DNA of 64,000 nucleotides from Helicobacter felis ATCC 49179 (GTDB lineage Bacteria; Campylobacterota; Campylobacteria; Campylobacterales; Helicobacteraceae). The notes under the pieces are model-generated. The model did no database searches. It saw nothing but the letters and a program-made list of their open reading frames with translations, and was not told the origin of the DNA. Shown here piece after piece: positions 19,460 through 28,861 of this stretch (position 1 is its first letter; every line of letters begins with the position of its first letter). Made by a program: the position numbers and the translations under genes. The stretch covers positions 1,498,311-1,562,310 of the forward strand of contig NC_014810.2 in assembly GCF_000200595.1 (NCBI RefSeq), given 5' to 3'.

Positions 19460-20581
19460 TTAGCCTATTTTTTTAGAAAAGTCAAGCCCATATCTATGAT
19501 AGGCGGCACAAGCCCCCTCAGAGCTGACCATACACGCCCCCACAGGGTGGCTAGGCGTGCAGGTTTTGTTGAATAAAGAACAATCTAGGGGTTTGGCTTG
19601 CCCTTTTAAAATCTGTCCACAAAGGCAGTTTTTAGGCTCAAGCGCGCTTTTCTTTGGCAAGACCTCTTGAAACACCACCTCTGCATCAAATTCTGCAAAC
19701 TCCGCGCGCATTTGCATTGCCGAAAAGGGGATCTCCCCTAGCCCGCGCCACTCAAAACTTTGACGCACCTGCATGGTTTGCTCTATCAAACTTTGGGCTT
19801 TTAAATTGCCCTCAAAGCTCACCACACGGCGGTATTGAATTTCTAAGCGGGTTTCTTGTTGGCGTGCTTGGCGCACAAGACACAACACTCCCTCGAGCAC
19901 ATCCACCGGCTCAAAGCCAGCCACCACGATGGGCATTTGAAAACGCTCCAAGAGAGGTTGATAAATCTTAGCCCCTGTGATCACACTCACATGCGAGGGG
20001 GCGATCAGGGCGTGAATTTTAGAGTTTTGAAGCACGGCTTGCACACTGGGGGGCACAAGCACATGGTTATTGTGCACGAAGAGATTTTTTAGCCCCTCTG
20101 CTTGAGCCTGCAATAATAAGCTAGCTGTCATAGGCGTAGTGGTTTCAAAGCCGATTGCTACAAACACGACATTTTTTAGCGGATTTGTCCTAGCGATCTC
20201 TAGGGCTTGCAGGGGGGAGTAAGCAAAGCGCACATCAGCTCCTAGCGCGCGCGCTTTTTGCAGACTTAAGACACTCCCGGGAATGCGCATCATATCCGCT
20301 AGAGTGATTAGAATCGTCTCTGGCATTTGAGCTAGAGCAATAGCTTCATCAATGCGCAGTTTGGGCATCACGCACACCGGACACCCCGGACCATGCACAA
20401 ACTCTAAGGGGGTGTTTTGCAGTAAATCTAGTAGGCCATAGCGCATTAAAGAATGGGTGTGTCCCCCACACACTTCCATAATTTTAAAAGGAGCTTGTAA
20501 TTTAGAACTCTCTTGTTGGATTTGGCGCGCGAGGGCTAAAATAGCCTCTTTGTTTCTAAAAGCGTGGATAAAATCAGTCAT
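19460..20581 (-). CDS. hypD: Hydrogenase maturation protein HypD
   Basis: A 373-residue iron-sulfur protein that assembles the Fe(CN)2CO unit of NiFe hydrogenase together with HypC and HypE. The signature Cys residues are visible: CGGHTHSLMRYG, GPGCPVCVMP, and a C-terminal CLCGQILKG plus the FNKTCTPSHPVGACMVS cluster holding the 4Fe-4S centre. Its start overlaps the end of hypC by eight bases. The order hypB-hypC-hypD is as in H. pylori. Intact. Confidence 0.96.
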   Translation of the reverse strand: MTDFIHAFRNKEAILALARQIQQESSKLQAPFKIMEVCGGHTHSLMRYGLLDLLQNTPLEFVHGPGCPVCVMPKLRIDEAIALAQMPETILITLADMMRIPGSVLSLQKARALGADVRFAYSPLQALEIARTNPLKNVVFVAIGFETTTPMTASLLLQAQAEGLKNLFVHNNHVLVPPSVQAVLQNSKIHALIAPSHVSVITGAKIYQPLLERFQMPIVVAGFEPVDVLEGVLCLVRQARQQETRLEIQYRRVVSFEGNLKAQSLIEQTMQVRQSFEWRGLGEIPFSAMQMRAEFAEFDAEVVFQEVLPKKSALEPKNCLCGQILKGQAKPLDCSLFNKTCTPSHPVGACMVSSEGACAAYHRYGLDFSKKIG

Positions 20582-20807
20582 CTGTCTCCATTTTGGCGAT
20601 CATCTGCTCATACAGAGCTAGAGACTCTAAAGCTTGTTGCGTGTCGATCTTGCCCACCACAAAGCCAATATGTAAAAGCACAAAATCCCCCACTTCTATA
20701 GATTCGTCCATTAAATCTAAACTTGCTTCTCTTTGCACACCCATAGTCTCTAGGGTCGCTACATTGCCCTTCAGGGCGATCACTTTAGAGGGAATGGCCA
20801 GACACAT
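20574..20807 (-). CDS. hypC: Hydrogenase maturation chaperone HypC
   Basis: A 77-residue member of the HypC/HupF family. It begins with MCLAIPSKV, where the Cys after the start Met is the one used to bind the iron and contact HypD and the hydrogenase large subunit. The short OB-like fold is complete. It overlaps hypB by one base and hypD by eight, so the three are a tightly coupled operon for hydrogenase (and, in Helicobacter, indirectly urease) nickel enzymes. Confidence 0.96.
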   Translation of the reverse strand: MCLAIPSKVIALKGNVATLETMGVQREASLDLMDESIEVGDFVLLHIGFVVGKIDTQQALESLALYEQMIAKMETDD

Positions 20808-21541
20808 TAGAAGATATGATCGGACTGGTAATTTTGCGCGCGTCTTGAAACAAGGAAGTCTTTAAAGGCTTCTAGGCTAGTGCGATCTTTGGAGCTCAAA
20901 GTAAAAATAGGCGTGCCGGGTTTGAGTTTGTCCATATCTTCCTGGACTTGAGAGAGTCTAAAGTTAAAAACCTCCATCAAATCAGCTTTACTCACCACCA
21001 CCGCATCGGCGCATAAAAACATGCTAGGGTATTTCAAAGCCTTGTCATCGCCCTCAGGGGTGGAGAGCAAGACAATATTCATCGCCGCGCCCAAGTTATA
21101 ACTAGAGGGGCAAACCAAATTCCCCACATTTTCAATAATGAGATAATCACTTTGAGCGATCGCGCCCTTTTGTTTGAGAATGTCATACGCCCCCTCCAAC
21201 ATAGCTGCTTCTAAGTGGCAGGCTTCCCCTGTAGTGATCTGCTGGGCGACGACATTCTTTTTTAAAAGCCGATCAGCATCCCGATTAGTCTGTAAATCCC
21301 CCTCGATCACGCAGAATTTAAAATCCTCAAAGCTGGCGAGATTTTCTAAAAGCGTGGTTTTACCACTTCCGGGCGAACTCATAAAATTGAGCACATACAG
21401 CCCATCTTGTTTGTAACGATCTTTCATCTCAAGAGCTTTTAGATCGTTCTTACTTAAAATTCTCTCCACAACTTGGACATCTTTTTTACTCAAATTGGGG
21501 TTATTGTTGAGGTTTTGGCTTCTTTGAGTTGTTTCTACCAT
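20807..21541 (-). CDS. hypB: Hydrogenase/urease nickel insertion GTPase HypB
   Basis: A GTPase that delivers nickel to NiFe hydrogenase and, in H. pylori, also helps urease activation. P-loop SSPGSGKTTLL, the metal-site region containing TTGEACHLEA, and the NKxD-like SKADLM motif are visible. The frame is open from 21598, but the AAGGAGA site at 21547-21553 and alignment with H. pylori HypB place the start at one of the paired ATGs at 21544/21541. The N-terminal His-rich nickel store of enterobacterial HypB is absent, as in H. pylori. Confidence 0.94.
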   Translation of the reverse strand: MVETTQRSQNLNNNPNLSKKDVQVVERILSKNDLKALEMKDRYKQDGLYVLNFMSSPGSGKTTLLENLASFEDFKFCVIEGDLQTNRDADRLLKKNVVAQQITTGEACHLEAAMLEGAYDILKQKGAIAQSDYLIIENVGNLVCPSSYNLGAAMNIVLLSTPEGDDKALKYPSMFLCADAVVVSKADLMEVFNFRLSQVQEDMDKLKPGTPIFTLSSKDRTSLEAFKDFLVSRRAQNYQSDHIF

Positions 21542-21606
21542 CATATCTCCTTTTTTAACCCGCCATACTAGCATAAAAGGTTTAATACAACTTGCCAAAC
21601 TTTAGT

Positions 21607-21612
21607 TATAAT
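21607..21612 (+). promoter_or_regulatory. -10 box of toxin-antitoxin copy 1
   Basis: A perfect TATAAT lies 120 bases before the small peptide start, overlapping the region just upstream of hypB. It would give a long structured leader, as is usual for type I toxin mRNAs. Confidence 0.55.
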
Positions 21613-21732
21613 TTTTTCTTATGGCGCACATGGTGGTCTGCTTTGGGTCATTTGGAGAAACAGCTTAAAGGGTAACTTTTAGGCTTGTGGGTTGGGGGTT
21701 GCAGAGGGTGGCACTCCGGAAAGGAGATCACC

Positions 21733-21789
21733 ATGCGCTTAATGCTAATCTTAGTGGTGTTAGTGGTTCTGACTCAACCACTTTACTAA
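21733..21789 (+). CDS. Ibs-like hydrophobic toxin peptide, copy 1
   Basis: An 18-residue ORF encoding MRLMLILVVLVVLTQPLY, one membrane-spanning helix with a single charged residue at position 2. Size, composition and the short polar-aromatic tail closely resemble the Ibs peptides of E. coli, which depolarise the inner membrane and are silenced by antisense Sib RNAs. It is preceded by a strong AAGGAG site seven bases from ATG and a leader of over 100 bases, and followed by a hairpin. A near-identical second copy 255 bases downstream shows coding-type divergence, with two of the few peptide changes conservative. Homology to Ibs is by resemblance only. Confidence 0.65.
   Translation: MRLMLILVVLVVLTQPLY
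21748..21753 (-). promoter_or_regulatory. Putative antisense RNA -10 box within toxin ORF 1
   Basis: On the minus strand, CTAAGATTAGCAT carries TAAGAT, a good Helicobacter -10, inside the toxin ORF. Transcription would start near 21740 and run across the toxin ribosome site and leader, the expected place for a type I antitoxin RNA. The same hexamer is kept in copy 2 at 22003-22008. Confidence 0.4.
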
Positions 21790-21798
21790 AACAAGGCG

Positions 21799-21845
21799 GG
21801 GCTTAAAGCCCCGGCACCACTAGGATTATTGTGCCATAAGTTTTT
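21799..21845 (+). terminator. Hairpins after toxin copy 1
   Basis: GGGGCTTAAAGCCCC forms a tight hairpin, followed by GGCAC...GTGCC and then ATAAGTTTTTAAATTTT. The second stem with its U-rich tail is shared with copy 2 and is the likely transcript end. Confidence 0.5.
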
Positions 21846-21987
21846 AAATTTTGCGCTTTAATTTTCTCTTTGGTTTTAATACTTCTAACGATACGATGGT
21901 GATCGCCTTTTTTCGCCTATTTGGAGAACAAGATTTAAAGCTTGGGGTTGGGGGGATAGCGGGTGATCCTCCAGAAAGGAGGCTACC

Positions 21988-22044
21988 ATGCGTTTAATGC
22001 TAATCTTAGCGGTGTTAGTGGTTCTAGCCCAACCACTTCACTAA
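21988..22044 (+). CDS. Ibs-like hydrophobic toxin peptide, copy 2
   Basis: Second 18-residue peptide, MRLMLILAVLVVLAQPLH, differing from copy 1 by Val8 to Ala, Thr14 to Ala and Tyr18 to His while keeping the hydrophobic core. A stronger AAGGAGG site lies six bases before ATG. The antisense -10 hexamer on the minus strand and the downstream terminator are conserved. It ends about 70 bases before the stop of the convergent restriction-methylation gene. Conservation of frame, ribosome site and both regulatory signals in two copies supports a working gene pair. Confidence 0.65.
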   Translation: MRLMLILAVLVVLAQPLH

Positions 22045-22079
22045 GCAGTGAATGCCCGGGGGCAACGCCCTTTGGGCAC

Positions 22080-22112
22080 CGCTAGGATTATTGTGCCATA
22101 AGTTTTTAAATT
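22080..22112 (+). terminator. Terminator after toxin copy 2
   Basis: GGCAC-N-GTGCC stem around TAGGATTATT, then ATAAGTTTTTAAATTTT. It also lies just past the stop codon of the convergent type IIG gene and may serve both strands. Confidence 0.45.
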
Positions 22113-22117
22113 TTCTA

Positions 22118-25100
22118 CTACTCTTCCCACAAACTCTTCACCAACTCCACAAACCCCGGTTGTTTTTTGGCAAGGACTTTAAAGGAGTCTAGTAGATGTA
22201 AGAATTGATCGTAGCTCAAGGCGTAAATATCACGCGCGATGAGAATGTCCATCCTTGCGCGCTTGGTGTCTAGAAGTTTAGCGGTTTTGGGGATGTCTAG
22301 GGGGGTTTTAAAGAGGTCGGCTAGCTCTTTAAAGTGCCCTGCTTTGTCGTAATAAAGCTGGCATTCTAGGGCGCACTTAGCAATAGAAAAATAAATGGGG
22401 TTGTCTGTGATCTCTTGGGTGTTTGGCTGGGGGAGGGGGAGTTGATAGACATAAACTTTACTGACACTAATTTGTATAAGAGAGCGCAAATAAAAATCCA
22501 CCACCAAAGAATTAAACAGCCCTAAAGCAAAAAGAGTTTGCAAGGGGGACACTTCTACTATGCCCTTTGGAGTGTAAGTATAGGGCACATTTAAAAAAAT
22601 TTTATGCCCTGCGCTACAATTTTTAGGAATCAAACTCACAATAAAACTTCGCTCATCAGTATCGCGTGCCACCTCTCTATACCCCAACCTCAAATATTGA
22701 TACTCATAGGCAATCTTGCCCGTGTATTCTCCCTTTTTAGCGCGATGACACTCTTTGCTTTTTGTGCGCTCTTGGAGTGCTTTTAGCTCCACGCCATAGC
22801 GCGGGGGTGCAAACTGCGCATTAAATTGGTGGATGTGCTTGCCCTCTAGCAGAGGCAAAAGCGTGGCTTTTGCTTGGGTTTTGGCAGAGAGTTCTTGGGT
22901 TTTAGTGCGCGCTCTCTTGGGGTGGGGCGTAGTGGGCGTGCTCAGGGGCATAAAAAGGTCTTTATCGGTGGTCATGCTGAGTTCTTGTCTAAAATTGAGC
23001 CACCCCTCACTCAGTCGTGCAAACTTTAAAGCGCAGTGCTCTAAAATCTCTAAGTCTAGGGCGTTGCGCACTTCCTTTAGCGCGCATTTGGGGGTTTTTA
23101 GCAAAGTTTTAGAGGAGATCAAAAGAGGTTTTTGCTTGGTGATGTCGCTGATATTTTCTAAGTAAAAGAGCGTTTTAATGCGTTTTTGGTGCTTCTTAGC
23201 ACTAATGCCTAGCAAAGCGAATTTATAACGGCTATCCACATCGGGGAAAATGCCTTGGCGGTTTTCAAAGCTGTAAAAAAACTCTAGGGCATGTGTTTTT
23301 AAAATATGTTCTCTTAAGTGCAAACTCCCCTCTTCTAGCATCAGCGCGCTAGGAATAACTAAAGCTAGCTTGGCTTTAGGGGCTAGCAGGCTCAAATTGC
23401 GTTCAATAAAAAATCTAAAGAGATTGCCATCCCCTGCCCCACGACTCAAAGGGTAATGGGCTTTGTAATAGGTGTTGGTAGTTTGTATGTGGGCTTGCTG
23501 TGTTTCAAACTCTTTTTTAATGTAGTCTTTGGCTAAAGCTTCTGCTTTAAAATCTTGCTTTTCTTGAAGGCTAAAGGTGCGGTAATCGCTCCTAAAAGAG
23601 CTAAAAAACTCGCTTTCATCAAATTTGCTCTTCTCCCAAGGGGGGTTGCCCACAATGGCATCAAAGCCACTATGTTGCAGAGCAAATAAACCCCCTGCAG
23701 AATGGGCAATTTCAGGGAATTCTATTTCGTAGTTGAAGAATTTGAACTCTTTAGCGTGGGCTTGTATGCACTCTTTGACCTCTGCATACTCTGGGGCGTG
23801 CAGTTGCTCTAGCCCCACGCCCTCTAAGCCCTGCGCCTTTTCCCTCCAAAACTCTTTGAGGGCAGGGTCTGCCTTGTGGGCGATAAACTCTTGGGTGTTG
23901 TAGAAGTTTAAATAGAGGTTGAGATGATCTAGGTGGGGCTTGATTTGAGCATAGAGGGCTTTGGAGTGGGCGATCTCTTCTTTGGTGCTGTCTTTGGTGT
24001 TGGCTAGCTGGCTAAAGAGGGTTTTAAGAGTTTCAAATTCTTTAAAGAAGTTAGGGTTAAACAAAGTGCCATTTTTTCCCAAAAAGGCTTCAAATTCTCT
24101 AAGGGAACAGCCTATAAGGGCGTTCCCGCACTTGATATGGTGTTCTAAAAAGCTTAGAGGCGTGCCAAAGATAAAGCTATCAATCCATAGCGAGAGTTTG
24201 GCTAACTCGATGCTAAAAGGGTTGATGTCAATCCCAAAGATGAGCTTTTTAAGCAGGAGGCGTTTGAGCACATCGGCTTCATCTACTTGGTAACCTGTGA
24301 TATAGCTTTGGGCTTGTTGTTCAATGAGGGCTTTTTCTTGCTCAAAGGGGGCTTGCAAGGCGGGATAGTTGTGTGCTAAGGCTTTTTGGCTGACTTGGTG
24401 CAACGCCTCAATGAGAAATGCTCCTGAACCGCAAGCGTTATCTAAAATCCTAAAGCTTAGGACATTGTCATTATCAAGGTGGGCTAGGGCGTGCTCCACT
24501 AAAGTTTTTGTGATCTGCTCATTGGTGTAAAAACTTCCGCTAGACTTCCTAGAATTAGAAGTATTTTTAAGATAAAGCTGACCTTTAGTGTAGGCTTTAA
24601 GGCTTTGGATTTTCTCTTTATTTTTGTGCTTTTGTTTGTAATCGTAGGCATCATAATAACCCTCTCCTTTTGGCGTGGTGCAGTAGTGTAGTTCTTCATC
24701 AGCCAAAGCAAAGAAGTAGGACATCAGCCCCTCATAAATGCTCCCCAAATGCACTAAGTTTAAAGTGGCGTAACCGCGCTTGCACTCTTTGAAATAAAAA
24801 AGATGGGTTAAAATCCGCTTTAAGAGTTTGTCGCTAATGATCTTGCCCTTTTTAAAAAGGGCGCTCTTACTGGGCTCAAAGAGTCCGCCATTAAAAAGAG
24901 GCATATCGCAATTTTCATTGCCCTCATTATAGATAGCAAAGAGTTGTTCTAAGCGGGCGATGCCATAGTAAGTATTGGGGTTGTCCTCTAACCATTCTAG
25001 GATGTTATGGATACTTAGATGCTTGCCAAACCCACTATGTTTTTTGAGCAGGTCCTCAAACTTGTCTTCAAAGTAGGCGATAAAGAGTAATCTAAAGAGA

Positions 25101-25900
25101 AAATAGAGGGTGTTTTGATAAATCTGATCTAGGGGAGTTTCAGGGTGGCGCGCATAAAGGGCTGCGCCGATGTCCTCAAACAAAGAGAAGTCATAGCCAT
25201 CTGTGCCATAGATCAGGCTTTGTAAATCTGTTTCAATCGCGTTTTTGTGTTGCTCATTGGCGTGCAGGGTGTGGGTGATTTTGCAATCTATAAAGTTAGA
25301 AGCATTAAAAAGGTGGTAAAAGTAGAGAAAATGCTCTAAATCTTGGGTTTGCAAAATAAATTCTAAATTGACTTCAAAAAAGACTTTATTGTAAGTGGGC
25401 TTACTCGCGTCATAAAAACGCCACACTCTCCCATTAGTCAAAAAGCCATAATTGTGGCGCAGTGCATTGAGATAGCCTAAAAGTTGGTAATGGGGGTTGT
25501 GGGTGATTTTTTTGTTATCCACTTCTAGGCTGTAAGCCTTGCTCTCACACACCACGCTAAAAAAGGCGTTACTGGCGTAGCGTTCTGCTTTATCTAGGGC
25601 TTGGTATTTTTGTTTTAACTCTGGACTAGCGAAGAGCAAAAAATCAGGTTTTTCTAATTTGCCCTGAAGAATCTTTTCTTCTTGGCGCAGGTATTCCCAG
25701 CCCAAAATCTCTAAAACTTTGGCAATGAAATCATCTTCAAACTGGTGTTCATTGCTCTCTTTAAAAGTGTGCAGATTGAGCGCATTTATTTGCTCTAAAG
25801 CGTACCGAGCTTGCTCTTTGCTCTGCTCAAAGTGATAAAGTTTAGGCAACTCTTGTTCTAAGGTGTAGGGGGTGAAAAGGGTGTTGTGGAAATAAAACAT
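22118..25900 (-). CDS. Type IIG restriction endonuclease-methyltransferase
   Basis: About 1260 residues combining cleavage, methylation and recognition. The N-terminal nuclease shows PDFLLF followed by VVCESKAYSLE (a PD-ExK pattern) within the first 180 residues; the central N6-adenine methyltransferase has LDNACGSGAFLIEAL (SAM-binding motif I) and AIVGNPPWEKS (motif IV NPPW); the C-terminal 400 residues should be the DNA-recognition domain. This is the Eco57I/BREX-PglX-like layout. The frame opens at TTG 25912, but TTGGAG six bases before ATG 25900 sets the start. Intact. No partner specificity or methylase gene adjoins it, consistent with a self-contained enzyme. Confidence 0.88.
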   Translation of the reverse strand: MFYFHNTLFTPYTLEQELPKLYHFEQSKEQARYALEQINALNLHTFKESNEHQFEDDFIAKVLEILGWEYLRQEEKILQGKLEKPDFLLFASPELKQKYQALDKAERYASNAFFSVVCESKAYSLEVDNKKITHNPHYQLLGYLNALRHNYGFLTNGRVWRFYDASKPTYNKVFFEVNLEFILQTQDLEHFLYFYHLFNASNFIDCKITHTLHANEQHKNAIETDLQSLIYGTDGYDFSLFEDIGAALYARHPETPLDQIYQNTLYFLFRLLFIAYFEDKFEDLLKKHSGFGKHLSIHNILEWLEDNPNTYYGIARLEQLFAIYNEGNENCDMPLFNGGLFEPSKSALFKKGKIISDKLLKRILTHLFYFKECKRGYATLNLVHLGSIYEGLMSYFFALADEELHYCTTPKGEGYYDAYDYKQKHKNKEKIQSLKAYTKGQLYLKNTSNSRKSSGSFYTNEQITKTLVEHALAHLDNDNVLSFRILDNACGSGAFLIEALHQVSQKALAHNYPALQAPFEQEKALIEQQAQSYITGYQVDEADVLKRLLLKKLIFGIDINPFSIELAKLSLWIDSFIFGTPLSFLEHHIKCGNALIGCSLREFEAFLGKNGTLFNPNFFKEFETLKTLFSQLANTKDSTKEEIAHSKALYAQIKPHLDHLNLYLNFYNTQEFIAHKADPALKEFWREKAQGLEGVGLEQLHAPEYAEVKECIQAHAKEFKFFNYEIEFPEIAHSAGGLFALQHSGFDAIVGNPPWEKSKFDESEFFSSFRSDYRTFSLQEKQDFKAEALAKDYIKKEFETQQAHIQTTNTYYKAHYPLSRGAGDGNLFRFFIERNLSLLAPKAKLALVIPSALMLEEGSLHLREHILKTHALEFFYSFENRQGIFPDVDSRYKFALLGISAKKHQKRIKTLFYLENISDITKQKPLLISSKTLLKTPKCALKEVRNALDLEILEHCALKFARLSEGWLNFRQELSMTTDKDLFMPLSTPTTPHPKRARTKTQELSAKTQAKATLLPLLEGKHIHQFNAQFAPPRYGVELKALQERTKSKECHRAKKGEYTGKIAYEYQYLRLGYREVARDTDERSFIVSLIPKNCSAGHKIFLNVPYTYTPKGIVEVSPLQTLFALGLFNSLVVDFYLRSLIQISVSKVYVYQLPLPQPNTQEITDNPIYFSIAKCALECQLYYDKAGHFKELADLFKTPLDIPKTAKLLDTKRARMDILIARDIYALSYDQFLHLLDSFKVLAKKQPGFVELVKSLWEE

Positions 25901-25975
25901 GGGAAACTCCAAAGAGGGTATTTTAGCATTTTTAATAGCATTCCCTGCCCTTTAAAAGGGCAAACACAAAGATTT

Positions 25976-27208
25976 TTAAAATAACTTATAAATTGCGGTT
26001 GAAATTGTAATCAAGCCAAATAACAAAATCAATAGGTTTTGCCATAAATTTTTATATTTATGCAATTGTGGAAATTTATAGATAGCATAGAGTGGCATCA
26101 AATAAAGAATAATAGCTAGAATTGGGCCTCCGATGCTCTCAATGATCTCTAAAACACTGGGATTTTTATAGGCAACAAACCAAGCCACAAGAAAGGTGAT
26201 CAATGCCGTAATTTTATTCGCGTTAGACAGAGAGATTTTTTGATGGGTCGCATAGAATAAGATTCTATTCAATCCCTCGCGCGCGCCTAAATAGTGCCCA
26301 AAAAAGGATTTCCCCATCGCAACAAATGCGATGATTGGAGCCACAATGGCAAAAGTTTTCATATCTTCAAAATGGTTGGCAAGATAAGAAAGAATAGGAA
26401 GATTTTGTTCTTTGGCCTCTTTAAACTCCATAGGACTCAAACACATCGCACAAGAAAAGACAAAAAACATCACGGTAATAATCATCAAAATATTGCTTCG
26501 TGCAATGATACTGGAAGCCTTTTTGTCCGCATCTTCCCCGTAAGCTTGCTTACAATGCACAGCGAGCGAAGAGATAATAGGGGAATGGTTAAAGGCAAAC
26601 ACCATAGTAGGCAAAATTAACAGCATCACAATCCATAAGCTTTCTCCACCCACGCCACTAAAACTAATGTGTTCAAAAAGCGCGTTATTCCATTTGGGGA
26701 TGAGCCACAATGCGCTAAAAATAAGCACTGCGATAAAGGGGAATACAATTGCAGACATTGTTTTAATCACAACCTCCTCGCCAAAACTCACCACGAGCAT
26801 TAAAACACCCACGACCAAAAAAGAAAGCAACAAGCGGTTGGGTTCGGCCAATCCTAATTGATGCACAAAAAAACTACTAATATTATTGGTGATCCCTACG
26901 CTATATACAAGCAAAATAGGAAAAATGGCAAAGAAATAAAGAATTGTCAGCACAACTCCCCCAAATTTACCAAAATAATTTTCTCCTACCACTGTAATAT
27001 CATCACTCTTATCCGATCCCCCCAGCACAAAACGGCACAATGCGCGGTGTGTTAAAAAAGTTAAAGGGAATGCAAGTAGGAGCATGGCAATCAAGGGGAT
27101 TAACCCCCCCATTCCCGCATTGATAGGCAGAAACAATACACCCGCACCAATGGCTGTGCCATAAAGACTTAAGCTCCACATCATATCCGCTTTATTCCAT
27201 TTGACCAT
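25976..27208 (-). CDS. sdaC: Serine/threonine-type amino-acid permease
   Basis: About 410 residues with eleven hydrophobic membrane segments, the GTAIGAGVLFLPINAG motif in the first helix and the GKSFFGHYLGAREG segment, typical of the hydroxy/aromatic amino-acid permease family and close to the SdaC serine transporter that partners serine deaminase in H. pylori. The frame extends to 27280, but AAGGTGGG before ATG 27208 and family alignment support MVKWNKADMMWS as the start. No serine deaminase gene is nearby here. Substrate by homology. Confidence 0.85.
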   Translation of the reverse strand: MVKWNKADMMWSLSLYGTAIGAGVLFLPINAGMGGLIPLIAMLLLAFPLTFLTHRALCRFVLGGSDKSDDITVVGENYFGKFGGVVLTILYFFAIFPILLVYSVGITNNISSFFVHQLGLAEPNRLLLSFLVVGVLMLVVSFGEEVVIKTMSAIVFPFIAVLIFSALWLIPKWNNALFEHISFSGVGGESLWIVMLLILPTMVFAFNHSPIISSLAVHCKQAYGEDADKKASSIIARSNILMIITVMFFVFSCAMCLSPMEFKEAKEQNLPILSYLANHFEDMKTFAIVAPIIAFVAMGKSFFGHYLGAREGLNRILFYATHQKISLSNANKITALITFLVAWFVAYKNPSVLEIIESIGGPILAIILYLMPLYAIYKFPQLHKYKNLWQNLLILLFGLITISTAIYKLF

Positions 27209-27280
27209 TGTATCCCACCTTGAAATTTTGATAACCAAGTATGATAGTCTATTTTTATGGATAAAAAGTGGAATTATCAA

Positions 27281-27464
27281 GACCTTTTCTCAAAAATAGA
27301 CTTAAAATGTTACTATGCGTATCTCTAAAATCATAAAAATCTATTATTTTAAATAAATACATTTACTATATTAATCTTTGTGCTTTAGCCAAAAGCTCAT
27401 CAAGCCTCCACAACCTCTGCGTTATCACATCAAACAAGTCTCTAATGCGCGCACACACCATTGA
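27281..27464. other. Gap with a small unrecognised frame
   Basis: AT-rich DNA before the phage-like debris. On the minus strand a 31-codon frame at 27366-27461 (MVCARIRDLFDVITQRLW and on) looks like the amphipathic C-terminal helix of a lost protein. Nothing else is visible. Confidence 0.35.
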
Positions 27465-28861
27465 TATGATGGCACGATTCGCAAACTGTTAAGAGACATC
27501 GGCGTGGTGTTTGAGAAGGGCCTAGAAGGGGGTAAATATAGCCCTTCGCAATTAGGATTTAATCCACTCTTTTAAGCGCGCAGAGTTGGAAGCGATTCAA
27601 GCTAGAAATTTAAAGCGTTTGGAGAACTTTAATGCGCAAAACACACAGATTAAAATCAAGGGCACGTTCAAGCAAAACCCCACAAAAGAAGAGATTGAGC
27701 AAGTTAAAGAAGTCTTAGCTAAGGGAAGCATCCACCCTAAGAGTTTGCAACTGGAGGAGGGTGTAGCCTCTTATGTTTATCAGGCCCCCCATGCCAGTGT
27801 GCACACCACCCAAAATAAACAAGACATTAAAGTCTTTGATGTGTACCCTAGAGACACCCCCACCTGAAGGAGGGGGTAAGCCTCCTCATGAAGCTAGCGA
27901 GGATTTATTAGACCCTAAAAGACCTCTAAGAAAAGCTAATCCAGAAGAAATAACCCCAAAGCTCTTAGAGGAGGTCAAAAAGCGTAACACTAAGATATGG
28001 GTGGGGGATTTAACCAATGCGCAAATCTTGGAGCATTTGGGGTTAGATGCCAGCAAGCCTATTAAAATGCTCTTTGATGGAGATGCGTTAAAACACATTG
28101 AGAAAATGCATGGCAAGGGGTCAAACTTAGTAGAAATCAGCAAACAACCCGCAGTAACTATCGAGGATAGAATTGTCAGTAAGAAAAACAATGCCCTAAA
28201 TCTCAAAACTTTATATAAAGAAAATGGGCTTTTGGAAAAGAACCGCGATTTTAGCGGGGCAGGCATACGACTATCCAAAGATAACGGGAATACCCTTGAG
28301 GCAAGCCCAAGCACGCCCTTAGACGCAACCAGCCCTAACCCCAACTCTACTACATCCGTGCTTAAAGAGAGCAAGCGTGCATGGTTAGGGGCATTCCATC
28401 TTAAAAGCCTAGATGAGCCTTTTATCCCTCAATTTAGCCCTGCAGTGCAACAAGCCTTAGAGCCCGTGCTCAAAGGGGAGCAAATCCAATTAACACGCGG
28501 GAGTTTGGTTAAATTGGCAAAAAGGCAAAGAAAAGAGTTTTTACCTTTGATTAGACCGGCATTAGAAGAGCCTAATGTGGTGCTCAGACAGGTAGATGGG
28601 GCTTTAATTTTTGTTAAAGACTTTGGAGGAACTAAGTTTTTTGCCAGTGTCGCGCGGGGAGATAGTGGCGAGTGGGTCATCACCAGCAATGCGCCTAAAA
28701 CACCCAATAATCTAAAAAATAAAATTAGCGAGGGTGGAGAAGTTTTAATAAGCGACTTGCCTGGACTTCCAATAATTGCTAGGTCACATGACGCTACAGC
28801 GTTGAGTAGCGGAGCAAGTCCTAAGGAGTCTAACAAGCTGCCACTTAAAACCCCCAAATAG
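27465..28861 (+). pseudogene. Broken phage-type polyvalent protein with PBECR-like nuclease domain
   Basis: Consecutive pieces in different frames read as one protein: 27465-27579 (IRKLLRDIGVVFEKG), 27586-27867 (ELEAIQARNLKRLENFN onward) and 27870-28861. The second shift falls at CCCCCACCTGAAGGAGGGGG near 27855-27875. The last 330 residues contain a helical segment (DLTNAQILEHLGLDASKPI, then HIEKMHG) and a C-terminal domain with LIRPALEEPNVVL, GALIFVKDFGGTKFFASV and EWVITSNAPKTPN, reminiscent of PBECR nuclease-like domains in phage and mobile-element large proteins. Decayed; not expected to be functional. Confidence 0.5.

Larger units (their letters stand above)
21621..22112 (+). repeat. Tandem duplication of a toxin-antitoxin unit
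   Basis: Two units of about 230 bases (roughly 21621-21855 and 21888-22112) share the ATGGTG element, TTTGGAGAA, the AAGGAG ribosome site, the peptide ORF and the TAGGATTATTGTGCCATAAG terminator block, with more divergent leaders between. The GC-rich hairpin after the stop differs between copies. Such tandem Sib/Ibs-type repeats are typical of type I toxin loci. Confidence 0.8.
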
